A stretch of DNA of 64,000 bases from Sarcophilus harrisii (taxonomy: Eukaryota; Chordata; Mammalia; Dasyuromorphia; Dasyuridae). The notes beneath the pieces were generated by a model. The model was not told the DNA's origin, searched no databases, and saw only the letters and a program-made list of their open reading frames with translations. Shown here in pieces: positions 13,201 through 28,200 of this stretch. The translations under genes were made by a program, and so were the position numbers. How positions within the stretch are numbered: the stretch's first letter is position 1; every line of letters starts with the position of its first letter. Location of the stretch: the NCBI RefSeq assembly GCF_902635505.1, contig NC_045427.1, forward strand, positions 519,397,665 to 519,461,664, given 5' to 3'.

Positions 13201-16200
13201 TGTTTATGTTGGACTCCATTTTAAAGGAAAGTAGAACTAAGTATGTAAAATCATTCTAGCCTACAGTGTTTATGACAATAATTTTAAAGGAATGATAATC
13301 AAATACATACAGTAAGCAACAAAAAATAGTGGTAGTGCATTTTTAAAAGACCCATGGCTATTGTACAAAAAAATATTATTCACTGAGTCCTCCAAAGAAA
13401 TATATATACCCACAGTGGGTATCATATATTATACTATATATATATATCATATAGTTTATTGGACTTAATGGAAAATAAATAAGTAGGAGTTAAAAACAGT
13501 TGTGCACTAGAAGTGAAGATGAGAGGACATAAGTGGAAGAAGAGATTGGAACAGAAAAGTGAACCAGACAAAGATTAGTGGAGAGAAAGATAGGGCATAG
13601 GATACAAATAAAAAACAGAGCAATGGAGAGATGAGCAGAAGAAAAAGAGGAGTGTTAGTAGTTTGAATCAATCTCACCGATCAACTCCTCCGAGTAGGGA
13701 ACACAAATCAGCACTCAGAATGGAGGGTAGCATATCATACCGACGATCTGCTAAGTAGTAAGTGGTTGCCCTGTAAATAACACACACATACACATATATA
13801 ACATAGTTAGTGCAGGAATACAAAGGTATTTATTGCTTTAGGAAATAGTCTAATCCATAATGAGTCAAAAGACCAAAATATCACTACAATTCAATATAGC
13901 TTGGAGACTTTTCACTCAATGTGGAATGCCTGTTAAGAGGGCTCATTTGATATAAAAGAGCATACCATCTTGTAAGTGAGTACTTTAAGTATCTATATAT
14001 TTCACTTTTCATAAAGAAATTAGAAAATTTATTTCTTTGCTGATGTGAATCTTACAAAAATTTTGAATATCAAGAAAAGTTAGAATATAATAATCTGGTA
14101 TTTATATAAAGCAATTATCTATTAATTCATGGAATATTAAGCCAATTTCAACTTAGAATAAAACGAGGTATGAAGAGGTTAGCCATATGTAATAAAAGGT
14201 AAGATTATTAAGGATCCTATTTTCCTAAGGGAAAAGGGGGAAGTAAATTCCTCCTCCAAGGATTTCCAGAACTGGGAAATACAATGCTCTTTCTGTCATA
14301 CATATTCTTTCTTTGTAAAGACCAACTTTTACAGTTACCACATTCTAATGATTAAAGTCCAGCTATCTACATTCAATAATAATAATGCTTTCTTAAAATG
14401 TTATTTAATTTCCTAATTCATACCTAACTAAAGAGTATTATCTTACCTTGTTCTAGCTTCAATATCAGTATAAGAATTTGTCATCACAAAATGAGTGACA
14501 TCTGCAATATGAACCCCAAGTTCCAAGTTGCCATTACTTAAGGTTCTAACTGATAGAGCATCATCCACATCTTCACAGCCTTTAGGGTCAATGCTAAACA
14601 CAAGATGAGTTTTCCTCAAATCAATGCGTTCTCTTTCCTCCTCAGGATTGACTTTCCAGGGATTCTCTGGGGTGTTGACTGGCATTTCACACATCTGTAT
14701 GAAGAGACCTAAGTCAGCAATTGATAAGACTTCAGGCTTTAATAATCATCCATCTGCTCTTTTTCACATTAAACATCACTGCAACCATCCTATAACACAT
14801 TGCTTCAATTCTATACCTCCCCAATTACCTCCTATAGCCATCTTACTTCCTTCCAAATACTATTTTCAAGACAGCAGCTAGACTGTGAACATACAGATAG
14901 TTAATGAATGTTCTGCTCCTCTCTCTACTGTTCCCAAGGCTGTTGTTTTTTTCAAATTTAATAGAATTTCAGATCAAATCAAAGTAGTAAAAGTCACATA
15001 AGGTTTTTTAGATCAAGACCTGTATGTACACTATTTTCTCTCTGCTATCATCTGTTAGGACTATCAAGTCCCAACTAATTTTGCTAAGAGATCTAAAACA
15101 TTTTAGTCTTGTCGAGTCTGGTTTATTGTATTTAAGTTAAGATATGTTGATTTCATATCAATATATGATATTAACATAAAATAACCTGAAATATCATATT
15201 AGAGCAACCATTTTGTTTCTTTAAGTCTGATTTTGTTATCCTTTCCTTGACTGGATAGAAGACAAGAGCCTTGGGAAAATTAGGTTAAGAATCTTATCAT
15301 AGTTTTGGATTTTGAAAAGGATTGATTCATACACTTGTAAAGTTGTGTAGAGAGTGTGGCCCACTCAGAAATGCAACTATAATAAGGTGAATGTTACACT
15401 CTTACCATATGCCCTATAAGGAATGCAATTATTTTAGCTACATGAAAAAATTTCAAAATTTATCATTGTCAGGGATATAGACCATTAAGTAATAACTGTT
15501 CTGGACGTAGGATAAGTGTCTCAAACATCAAACAGAGGGAAGTGTGGGCTTTCTCCTTTCATGGATCCAACTTTAGTTTTCACAGCAAAATAAAAGAAAA
15601 TTTAAAAAGAAACACTAGAAACTATTGGAAAACACAGAGCTAAAATAGGAACTAACCTGGGCTTCTGAGAAAGGGGCAACAGAAATACTGTTTTCTACCA
15701 GGATTGTTGAAATTTCCCCTTCAAGATCTCTTATTCTTCCCAAAACTCGTACAAAATGTCCATTTGGATAAACAGATGTCGACTCCCAAGAATCAATACG
15801 CACAACCACCCTGAAGTCCTGAAATTAGAGGAAAAAGTACAGACATTCCAAGATTAGAGGTTAAACTGGTCAATAAGAGGTCTTCAAATTTAAATAAATG
15901 TAAAAAGTAATCATAGCTGACATTTTTATACTTGGAGGTTTACAAATTGCTTCATATACACTTTATCATCATGTGATTTTCATAATAATTCAGCAAAATA
16001 TACACAGTAGGTATTAGTATCCTCAACTTACAGATGATGAAATGGAAGTTTAGCAAGATTAAGTGACTGGTGTTATTTACTGCACAATTAGTCTCAGAAG
16101 CAGGATGCAAACCCAGGTGTTTCTTGACTCTAAGTCTTGTACTCTTTCTTCTAGGACCAGGAATGTCAACTGATGCAAAACCAAAACATTCATCCTACCT

Positions 16201-19200
16201 CTACTTTCTTTGCCTTAATGATTAAAAAACAAACAAATAAAACCGAATTGTATCAATGGACACAACTTGTTCCTTCAAGGCATTCTGCCATTTCAGAGCT
16301 GATGGTGCTGGCATAGACATCACGTCACAGCACAAATCTGGAGCAGGATGAAGCAGTCCCACAATCCAAAGAGAATGGCATTTTTACCAACACTGTCTCT
16401 TGATTGGTTCCTGAAATTTCAGGTGGGTATGAGACCATTAGTCCAATTCTTACAGGGGAGGCATAACAACCTGCTGCAAATAGGCCAACTAGAAATCATA
16501 TCAATTATAATGTACCATAGTAAATATTCTTCTAGATGTTTATTGTAAAATATTTTTGAGTAGTACAATAACATTTAAAAACAGGGATTCTAAATTTTCT
16601 TTGTAAAGATGAGCTGCTTTTTATTTTTCAGGATTTGAGGATGTTATTACAGTAGATTGGTTAAGAAAGTGCTACAACTTGAGCAAGGGAGGGGTGTGGT
16701 ACTAGACATATAAGTTTAAAAAATATGCATCAATCTGTATTCAAACACCATGAGTACTTTCTCTGGGGATGGATAGCATTTTTCATCGTAAGTCCTTCAG
16801 AGTCATTTTGGATTACTGTTTTGCTGAGAACAGCTAAGTCATTCATAGTTGATCATCTTACAATATTGCAGTTACTGTGTACAATTTTTTCCTTCTATTC
16901 ATTTACTTTACTCTATATCAGTTCACTTAAGTCTTTTCATATTTTTCTGTTATAGTCAACAATATTCCATCACAATCATATATCACATTTTGTTCAGCCA
17001 TTTACCAATTGATAGACTTTCCTTTAATTTTCAATTCTTGCCATCAGAAAAGAGCTGCTATAAATATATAGGACTTTTTCCATTTTATTTTTTATCTTTT
17101 TTGGGGATATAGATCTAGTTGCGGTATTGCTATGTCAAAGTATGCATGATTTTCTATACCTCTAAGCATAGTTTCCAAATCCTATATGAAATAGTTGAAT
17201 CAGTTCACATCTCCATCACCAGTGCCTCAAATTTTCCCCATTGCCTCCAATATTTGCCACTTCCCTTTCTCACCCTATTACCCAAAAAAACAGGTGAGTT
17301 GTACTTCAGATTGTTTTAATTTGCATTTTTCCAATCAATACTGTTTTAGAGCATTTTCTCAGATGGCTATAGACATCTTTGATAACTTTATCTAAAAAGA
17401 GACTTTATATTTTATGGCTCTTAAGTCCCATAAATTTCATTCATAAATCTATATATTTCAGAGATGAGGATTTGATCAGAGAAACTTGCTTCAAAATTTT
17501 TTTCAGTTATAATCAGCAATTGCATTTCTCTCCATCCCATTTCTTCTCATTCATTCTATTCTCTTCTTTCACCTTGTCCCTTCTCAAGAATTTTGCTTCT
17601 GACTACTGCCTCCCCTAATTTGCCCTCTCCCTTTACCCTTTCCTCTCCAATTTTCCTATAGGATAAGATACATTTCTATCTATCCAAATGAGTGTGATGT
17701 TATTCCTTCTTTAAGTCAATTTTAATAAAAGGTTAAAATGTTTCCTGCCACCTTTCTCCTATTTCTTGCTCATCGTAAAAGCTCTTTCATGTCTCTTTTA
17801 TGTTAGATAATTTACTCCATTCGACCTCTTTCTTTGCCTTTCTCTCAGTGCATTTCTCTTTTCTCACCCCTTAATTTTACTTTTTTAGCTACTATTTCCC
17901 TTTATATTCAACTCATACTTGTACCCTGTTTATATACTCATTCTAACTGTCTTAATAATGAGAAAGTTCTTGTGAATTACAAGTGTTATCTTCCCATGTA
18001 GGAAGGTAAATAGTTAAGCCTTAAGTACCTTATGATTTTCCTTTCCTGTTTACCATTTTATGCTTCTCTTGAATCCTATATTTGAAAGTCAAATTTTCTA
18101 ATCAACTTGGTCTTTTCATTAGGAATGCTTGAAAGTCCTCAGTTTCACTGAATGTCTATTTCTCCCCTCCCAAAGGATTACACTTGGTTTTCTTGGATAG
18201 GTGATTCTTGGTTATAATCCTAGTTCCTTTGCCCTCCAAAATATCATATTTTAAATTCTGCTATCATTTAATGTAGAAACTGCTAAATCTTATGTTACCC
18301 TGTGGCTCCATGATATGTGAACTATTTCTTTCTGGCTGCTTACAATATTTTCTCCTTGACCTGGGAACTCTGAAATTTGGTTATAATATTCTTGGTAGTT
18401 TTCATTTTTAGGATCTCTTTCATGAGGTTATTGGTGGATTCTTTCAGTTTCCATTTTAATCTTTGGTTCTGCAATATCAGAGAAATCTTCCTTTGTAATT
18501 TCTTGAAAAATTATTATCTATTTGAAAAATAAAAAGCTATTACAAAAAAAGAAAAATTATTATCTAGATCCTTGAAAAATTATCTCTCCTGAATCTATTT
18601 TCCAAGTCAGTTGTTTTTTCCAACAGGATATTTCATAATGTCTTCTATTTTTCCATTTCCTTGGTTTTGTTTTATTGTTTTTTGATTTTTCATAGGGTCA
18701 TTGGATTCCACTTGCTCAATTCTAATTTTTAAGGAATTATTTTTTTAGTGAATTTTTTGTACCTCCTTTTCCATTTGGCCAATTCTGCTTTTCAAGGCTT
18801 CTTCTCCTTATTGTATTTTTGTACCTTTTTTACCATTTGGCCTAGTCTGTTTTTTAAGGTGTTAATTTCTTCAGTATTTTTTTGTGCCTCCTTTACTGAC
18901 TCTTTTTTCATGATTTTCTTTTTTCTTAAAGCTTTTTATTTTCAAAACATATGCATAATTTTCAACATTCACCTCTGCAAAATCTTGTATTCCAAAGTGT
19001 TTTCCCTCCCTTCCTCCCACTTTTCCCCATAGACAGCAAGTAATCCAATTTATATTAAATGTGCAATTTTTCTATACATATTTCCACAATCATCTTGCTG
19101 CACAAGAAAAATCAGATCAAAAGGAAAAAAATGAGAAAACAAAATGCAAGCAAACAACAACAAAAAAAGTGAAAATATTATGTTGTATGTATGTATTAAT

Positions 19201-22200
19201 GACTGATTTATTTTATATGGTCATGGATTGCATCAAAAGGCCCTGCATATATTCTGGGACTCATGAAATTAATGCACATCATCTGCAAATAGAAAATCCA
19301 GAGAAACTTACTTCCTATAGTAATTCATTCTCCATTTGTACTCGAAAGGACAAAATATGCCCTTTTATCAATGGCAAACTGATTTTTTAAGAACACAACT
19401 CCCTGTTTTATATCTTGCTTGATATAGGATTAGTGAACCAAGTTATCTTTTATCAAAAAAAAAAACCTCACATTTTAACGTATTTATAAGACATCATCAT
19501 TATCACTAACATTTTTACAGTGTTTACTATGTGCTAGGCACTGTGCTAAGCACTTTACAATTATTATCTCATTCAATCTATCTGCTTATAGGAGGGTCTT
19601 TTAGGTTATGTTTCACCTTTAATGAGTAAAAATGTTTTCTCATAATCAACAATCAAAAACATTGAAAGATCTCAATCTTTTCACTTTCAGTCAATTGTAT
19701 AATCATGAATTATATATATAATATCCTCCAAATTTTTGCCTTCTCATACAATCCTCAATACCTGCAATAGCTTATATTTAAGATTCTCAAAAATTTTTTT
19801 CAGTTCAGTTCAATTGTGTTAACTCTTCATGATCCCCATTTAGGATTTTCTTGGCAAAGATATTGGAGTAATTTGCCATTTCCTTCTCTGGCTCATTTTT
19901 ACAGATGAAAAAAAACTGAGGTAAACAGGTCAAGTGACTTGCCCAGGATCATACACAGCTAGTAAATGTCTGTGGCCAGATTTGAACTCAGGAAAACAAG
20001 TCTTCCTGCTTTAGGCCTTTATATTCTACTCATTGTGTACTCTACCTGCCCTTTAGTAATGATGACATCCATTATTTTTTGTAATAATTTACTATCTTCT
20101 CTCAGAAAATCTTGAAAAATCAATCTCTTAATGCTTTCAAAATTATATTTCTTCCAGCACAAATTTACTCTGTGTTTATATGATCTGATACAGCTGCCTT
20201 TCTAATGTAACAAGTCCATTTCCTCACATAATACACAAGAGAATGAATTATTCAAGAGTTCAGATAAAATGATACTCTCAGTTTACATAACTCTCAATAA
20301 TGAAAACAAATTGCAAAAGGAAAGACTGGCACATTTGTTTTAAATTTTTTCTCCTCTTTTTATTGATCTGCCAATTTGATCAATAAGGAAAATCAAGTTT
20401 TGCTGGCTGATGTTTCTGGAAGCAGAATTCTTTTTGGTTTCGCAGTGTTTCCAGAATTCAGCACAGGAACTTACATATAATAGGTGTTTATTGAATGCTG
20501 AATTTGCTTTTGACCTCATAACCTTAGTTTTGTAGACTGTTTTGTACTGGTTAAATTTCTTTAAAAACAAAAATTCAAAAAGTTCTTAATGTTGCTTATG
20601 TTCTTTCTTTTATTCATTTCCCAATTTTTAGAGTCAAAAGCTTGTATAGATCTATAAGGTTGAGCTATTGTGGTTATTTAATAATATTTTCTAATTTTTA
20701 TATTTTTTTTCTAGTTTGATATTGATTTTGACTTTTGCTCTAATGGATCTGCACAAAACACAGTTGATATGGAACTGATTTCCAAATTAATAACTAATCA
20801 TGTTTTATCTAATAATATAGAATCAAATTTCATTTTTTGTGCGATTTCATTCTCACCCCATCCAGCATCTTATAATTTTTTTCTTGAGAAATTGCTTATG
20901 ATATACAGATAGGAGGCTTTAATAGTCTACAAGCTTTCATTTCTTAATCCTGAACGGTATGTTCTAAAACCATCCTCTCTATGTCTTCTTTTGAAGTCAC
21001 TAAGCATTAACGCATTATGCTGATTTAATATTAGAGGACCTTATTAAGGTCTCCATAGAATTTCTCCAGCTCTTTGTTTTCTGCAACAGATGTTGGTGGC
21101 TAAGATTTTATAACTCTACAATAAATTTTGGGGAACTATTTTTTTTTTTTTTTGGTCATGACTACAAGTTTTGATCATTGAATACAAATGTTCTACCAAA
21201 ATGATGATTCTCATTTCTTTGGGTGACCAGTAAAACCAGCTCTGTCAAATCTATCATCTGTTTCTCCAAGGATACACTTAATGCTTACTTAGTTTCCAAC
21301 CACCTTATGTCTTTTCAGTTTAATTCTTATTGAGAATGCCAATTTTGGTAGTAATGGAATATCAGGTTGTTAAATATTAGACCAGGATTTCACATTTAGA
21401 ATGTCACTTCTAATATGGTTGTAGTTCTCTTTAATAAAATGTCAATTTCTTAATCATTAGATAAGACTTTCATATTTAGAATATCAATAACTTTCTAATT
21501 TTTAGAAAGATGAATTTTTATAAAGGGCTTAAAAACTGATTCGTCATAGCATCTGATTCCTTTTCTGCCATTATGCAGCAGTTACATAGATAGAAGGAGC
21601 TAGCCAGTGCCAAAGGACCATTTTGAAGTTTTGTTTCAAGGGGAATAACAACCATCATCATCTAGTGTTCAAATCTATTGGTCATTAATACTGTGGAGAG
21701 CAGATAATTCTTACATTTTGTGAAATACAGCAATGGCTGAAATCTATGAAGTCTAATTCTCCCTCTACTGATGTATTTTTTCCCTGTTGCTACATTTTTC
21801 TCTAAGCAATTGATTTTGTGAGTAACATTATATCAAATCATCACTATAGGTCACGAAAGAAAGTTTGTTAGTGTTGTTGGCAAAGTGTACATATATACAC
21901 ATACACATACCTATATTATGCCAACACTAACAAGACGTGTGTGTGTGTGTGTGTGTGTGTGTACACACACATATAGAATTAGTTTCTGAGAAATTTCTGA
22001 CAAATGAATAATACAGGTTATCTTTGGTTGTCCTACACAGTTCTTTCTAGGACAGTTACTTTTTGTTCTTTATTTATTAACTGAAGACTACTCAATAGTT
22101 GATTCTTCTATATTTAGAATGTCTTAAAAACAGTATCCACAAAAGTAGATGGATAGTTTAGGGGTCATTCATAATTTATTTTTCCTGGGGAAATACTTGG

Positions 22201-25200
22201 ATCTACCTGCTACTGCACAAACATAACCAAATTTGAGTAAAATAAAATAAAATAAAATAAAATAAAATGTAATTCTACTAATTACCTGTAGTGCTTCTGC
22301 TTGTTGAGTACTGATTCTGATTTTGGGAATTCTGTAATCCCAAGGTGTAACTAAGATTTTCTGGGCATTTTTGCCCTGGGACTGAACCTCTTCTTTAGAT
22401 GGAAAAGTCACCACATAATCCCGCCAGTTCTTCTGAAGGATTCCTACCACTCTGCCTTTGAGAAAAAAACAATATTGACTGGTAAGGTAGGTACACCTAC
22501 CTTAATATAGAGTAGAGCAGTCTGCCATATGAACAAATCCTGATTACATTAATGCTAAAATTACTTGTAAAATGCCACAGAATGAATTAAGGGGCAGCAT
22601 TCTGCTACCTTTAAGTAGTTAAAATTGAACACAAAATGTCATTTATTATTGAACACATTAAATTTACAAGAGAGAGATCTCATTCTTTTTGTTCAGCTCT
22701 TGCCATATTTGATGTGTACTTGGCATACAATTGCTCTTCGTGATCTTTTGCCTTCTATATCCCAATTTTAGAGTTAATAAGTATGTAGGGAAAGATATTA
22801 AATCTCTGTGAAACTCAGAAAGAGGAAGAATTACTAGAAGAAAAGTTACAGAAACTCTCCAGAACCTTCCTTCTCTCATTTACCTGTGGGCATAGGTTCA
22901 CTGGGAGATTCCCCAGGTGTTTTGTCATCATTTTCATTCTCACATAAAGCAGCAGTCCTTCCTTTCCATTCATTTTTGGGGAGTAGTTCCACCACTACTA
23001 CATCACCATGAATTGAACGGTTGCGAGCTTTCATACCATGGACAAGGATGTCACTAATTAAATCTGTTTTTAAGGAGACAAAAATACACAAAAAGTCCTA
23101 AAGCTCTTCAATATCAGGAAGATATTGCAAATGCAATCATGTTGCACTCAGTAGCTTTGTAGTTCTAAAGATGAAGACAAACTTGTGTCGTTCTGAGGAT
23201 TATTAGCTACCAATTAATTTTCGCTTGGCATTATTTGAAATAGCATCAGATAATTTCAGAATTATCTCATTGTATTCATAATAATGACAACATTAGAAAT
23301 GATTGGTAACAATATACCACTTTATGATTTAAAAAGTGCTCCATATACATTATCTCATTGTTACCACTAATAATCACTTGTGGTAGGTGCCATTATCTCC
23401 CCCATTTTACAGAAGAGGAAAATAAGCTTTAAGAAATAACTGGTTTCCCTATAGTCTGTGAGTTAGCAATTCTAAGAGAGAAGATTAGAACCTAAATTGT
23501 CACCTGTCACATCACCAAAGCACTTATCAGTCTTATAATAAGCCTATAAAGTATATAGGCATTATTATCCCTCTTTAACATTCCAAGTCTCCATCAGAAT
23601 CTCTGTAAACACATTTAAAGCAACCCATCCCTGCTTAAATATAGGTACCATCTGATTATGCTCTTCAGCAGATCAATCAGGTGTATTAGCCAGTCTTCCA
23701 TGAATGATCATGTACTATCATAAAGTAAGTGATCCTGGGCCCATGCTAGCACAGCCCCTTAGATAATCTTCTCTTGGGATTCCTATGCAGTCAACCCTGA
23801 ACTTTGCATGTTTCTGGAGGCACAATCAGCTTTAGATTGGTAGAGACTCAAGATCAGATATGACATGCTGGACATGGCACATATTCTAAGTATTTCCACT
23901 TCCTTTCCATTCACTCACTTTGAAATTCTCTGATTTCAAAGGATGATTTTCAAGGGAAAAAGATCATAAAAATCTGTTATCTCTTAACCATGATAGTTTG
24001 GTTTGCAAAAAAGTAGATCTGCCAATTTCTATTTTATTGCAATCAATGACTGAGAGAACAAATAAAAAGTATAATATAATAGAATAAAAGTCCTACTTTT
24101 CTTCCACTGTGGAAGACTTCAGTAAAGAAAGGTAAAAAAGGTTCCTGAAAGAAATTGAATATACTGAACCTGAGTCTTTACTGCTGGCTCCCTGGAGTCG
24201 GACAAAAGCTTCTATTTGTGCTCTGTGTTTATTGACATTGAGAATTCCCTAAAATCAAAATTAACAGTCAATGAGATGGCCTGAATAGGGATAGAAGAAA
24301 ATTCAGCTTACCTTTAACATTTTGAATGATGCAACAATAACCACTATATTACATTTTTATATATGGATGATCATCACTTTCAACAATGATTTTTTTCCCC
24401 TTGAAAGAAAAGGGCACAATGGAGCTGTTCTTGGCTATAATGGCATTATTCCTGACTGAGATGGCCTTATTTATGAAGCATAAAGAGCCTAGGAAGTCCC
24501 TAAATATATCCCACATTTGTATATAAAATGCTACCATTTGTGACATATTCCTTCAGATTATGCAGAAAATGGAGAGGTATAACAGTATTAAATTCTTAAT
24601 CTATCAGTGAGATTGAGTCATATCATATCATCTGCACTTCTGATATAAGAAATCCTGGCAGCAATAGCCTCTTAGGTACATGTCATTGAATATTTATTTT
24701 TTTCCCCCATGATGGGAGACATTTGCAAGGCCATTTTTCCAACCTCTTCTTCAACTGTTAACTTTACAGCTAAAGAGCATTACTAATATGATGGCTTTCA
24801 ATTAGATGACCTGATTCTATCAGTAGATTGATGTCTGACCCCACATACCACCACAAAATCACTAAACAATGACAGCAGTTCATTGCTTAGACTGACTGCC
24901 CACATATCCCTCTCTCTCAAAGGCCATAGGCAATTAAAGAAAAGAAGAAAACAACTGGGAGTTTTAAATAGCCAGTTTTAATAAGAGAAGGATCCATGAT
25001 GGCCCACTTCTAACAATGTCTTTTTGTCATTTTCCTCACCTGGATGTATCTCCCAGACTTAATTCCAGCCTCTAATACTTCCAGAGGAAGATGCTCTGGG
25101 TATTCTTTCCCATTGTTCTCCTGGCTTTCGAGTTCCCTCTCACGACGGGCCTGAAGTATCGAATCACATAGCTCATGGGCAGCCTTTAAATCTGGCCAAA

Positions 25201-28200
25201 AGTTGTCCAGATAATTCTGTGTAATAAAGTTTAAAAAAAAAAAAAACAAACAAACCCCCAAATCAGAGAAACTATAAATAAATATCTTCATTTCAGTTCC
25301 ACTTTAAAAACTCATTTTCTTGAACAAAAGCTCTGGTACACAACTTTGTAGAGACATTATCCAATATTTGGGTTTTTTGTTTTTGTTTGTTTTTGTCTTT
25401 ACATCCCTAGCACCTACTAGAGGATTTTACACCTAATAAGTGTCTAATATTTATTCAATAGATGAATGGATTTCCTAATTAGTCTAGAAAGATTTTATGG
25501 AGTTAGTAAATAGATAATTATAAGCAAGATCATATATTTAGGACTGGAAGAACTTTTATTATCTTCTAATCCAACCACTCATTTCACTGAGAAGAGTTGA
25601 GGTTTAAGAGCAGAAGACTGCTTAAGGTCATGCAGGTCGTTAGTTGTTTTCTCTTATTCCTTAAAATTTTTTAGAAGAACCATTGAGACTCCCCCACATC
25701 TTAATATTTGCATTCTTGATTACTCTGTATTTTCATGCATATAAACGTGTGCATACTATCTCCAAAGCCAGCGGAATAAAAGCAGACAGTAGGAGACAGA
25801 GTACCCTGTTCCTGGAGATCGTCTTTAAAGGGTTCACTTCCTGGCTAAATCCGTTTTATCTATGCCTACAGTATCTCCTCTAGCCATCTGGTAGCATTCC
25901 AATTGCTTTCTTTTTTCTCAGGCCCTCCTAGAAGTCATGACTTTTCTTTGTGCTTGGTCCTCAAACCTCACATGTATTAAACTCATTTACTTCTTAACCT
26001 TCTACATTCTGTCATTTTACCTAACCTCTTTGAAGTTTTCTTTCTCATTCTTTTCTAAGTCCAAATTTCTCCCAGAAAGAACTTATCTAACTCACCTTGA
26101 CCCCATATTATTTTTTTCTTCCACTACCACTCAACTTTGTAAAGCCTTTGGTCACATGGTTTATGTGAGAAAAGCTGTACAAAATTAAACCACATTGTAA
26201 CACTTGACTACAAGGAGAAGCGATTTTCACAGCGAGGAGAAAAACGTAATTTTAGTCAACTGTCCTCTGCAGGAGCAAGACATGATGCATTGCAGAAGAA
26301 AAAAGAGGTGACACCAACATTAATATCTAAGGTCCCCGGAATCCTTTGGCATCTGAGAACATTGTTTTTTGAAGGGTAAGAAAATTCAACTGGCAAATTT
26401 TAGCAACAGAAACATAAGACAACTAGGAGCCCTTATAAAATCTACAATTAAGATTCAATAAGAATCTCTGAGAACTGACAAAGAGAAATGGGTTGTCTAA
26501 TTCAAGACCTTGCATCAAAAATGACTGCAACCAAATGTCGTTTGGTTGAAAATCTTGACAAGAAAAAAACAGAATTATTATCTATTAACAAATGAATTGT
26601 CTCTTTATATCTTCCAAAGGTGTCCAAGGGATGTCCAGAGTGCAAGGGGGACCCAGGGCAGAGAGTCAATGACAACGTCTATCATGGTTCAAAATGACAG
26701 CCTCAAACAAACACTGCCACACTTCAATCCTATTATTTACTCACACTAATATGCCCAACTCATTTGTGTGTAACCAAGAGTGAAGAGCAGCTAAAAAACA
26801 CTTGCCTAGCCTTTGATCTTGGTGACTAGTTCAGCCTTTTGTTTGACATCCAAAGCATTTGGTCCTTCTTGGAAAAATAGAACAGTGAGAGTGACAGAGT
26901 GGAGATGGTCTAGGCTCTCAAGCTGGGGAAGCTCTAGGAGCTTTGTGGTTTGGGGAGGCTTGTTCAGAACCATCAGTGTCAGGCTGAACTAGGGCAAAGG
27001 TGATACAAAATCTCAAGGTGTATTCCCCCATTCTTTCCTGTCCTGTCACCAACTGGCCAAAGATTCCTAGAGCCTCCTAGGAGTTGCTTATGGAGAATAT
27101 CTTGCACGAATGTGCAAACACATACACGTCATACACATGTGCACACCCACTAAATAATGACTTGAAATACCTTGAATGAAATCACAAATACACCTTCAGT
27201 TTCACTTCCATACTGCTGAATGGCCTCTTCATCTTCTGTCACCATAACAATGGGCATTCTATCTTGACAGTGGTGATAGTACCAGACAGCTGCATTGTAA
27301 ATGCTCCTAGAAAAACAAACCATGTGTATCCCACCACCCAAACACATGCACATTAGAAAATAGATTGACATGCTGAGGGACAATACCACTGGTTAGTTCC
27401 ATATGGCAGAAAAACTCCTTGATATGGAGATGAAAGACCAGGATTCAACTTTATTTTTTCCCTCAGTAGTATTTTATTTTTCCCAAAAACATATAAAGAT
27501 TCCCAAAAACAATCATTTTTATGAGATTTTGTGTTCCAAATCCCCCCCTTCCCCAAGACAGAAAGAAATCTGATATAAATTAAATATATATATAATACTT
27601 CTAAACATATTTCCACATTTGTCATGTTGTGTAAGAAAATGCAGATCACAAGGGGAAAAAAAACAACAAGAAAGAAAAAGAACACAAACAAGCAAATAAA
27701 AAGGTAAAAAACTTTCATCTGGCTCTGTTCTCCTGGATCTGCTCACTTCACTCAGCATCAGTTCATCTAAGTCTTTCCAGGATTTTTTGAAATCAACCTG
27801 CTCATCATTTCTTACAGAACAATAATATTTCATTATACTCATATAACTTATTTAGCCATTCCCCAATTGATGGGTAGCCGCTCAATTTCCAGTTCCTTGC
27901 CACTATAAAAAGATCTGCTTCAAATATTTTTGTACCTATGGATCCTTCACCCTCTTTTATGATCTCTTTGGGATAAAGACCTAGTAGTGAGACTGCTGGA
28001 TCAAAAGATATGCATAGTTTGATAGCCCTTTGGACATAGTCAGAATTCAACTCTTACCTCCAAAACAAACTAGTCATATGACCACTTCTGATCCCTTGAT
28101 CATTTCTGGTTTGTGAACTCTAACTTAGGCTTCCAAAAAACAAGTAGAATCATATGCGACTGTGGGAAATTCATGTGATCTTTGGGGTCTTAGTTTATTT

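Larger units (their letters stand above)
15819..22285. other. DIS3L intron 8, 6.5 kb, LINE-rich
   Basis: Contains, left to right: reversed MIR (15900-16160), a decayed reversed L1 with ORF2 C-terminal and ORF1 portions (16690-18925), another L1 3' end (18926-19190), an L2/MIR-like piece (19480-19600), a full RTE-tailed SINE (19795-20055), an RTE-like LINE piece (about 20600-21850) and a GT microsatellite. Confidence 0.6.
23064..24169. other. DIS3L intron 6
   Basis: 23300-23540 is a reversed MIR-type element (CCCATTTTACAGAAGAGG). 23780-23890 carries an unclassified repeat also found at 28545-28630. The remainder is unique. Confidence 0.5.

Noticed and set aside
16348-19390. Run of short plus-strand frames rich in Phe, Leu and Ser
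   Set aside because: They are antisense readings of a reversed L1 and its T-rich tail.
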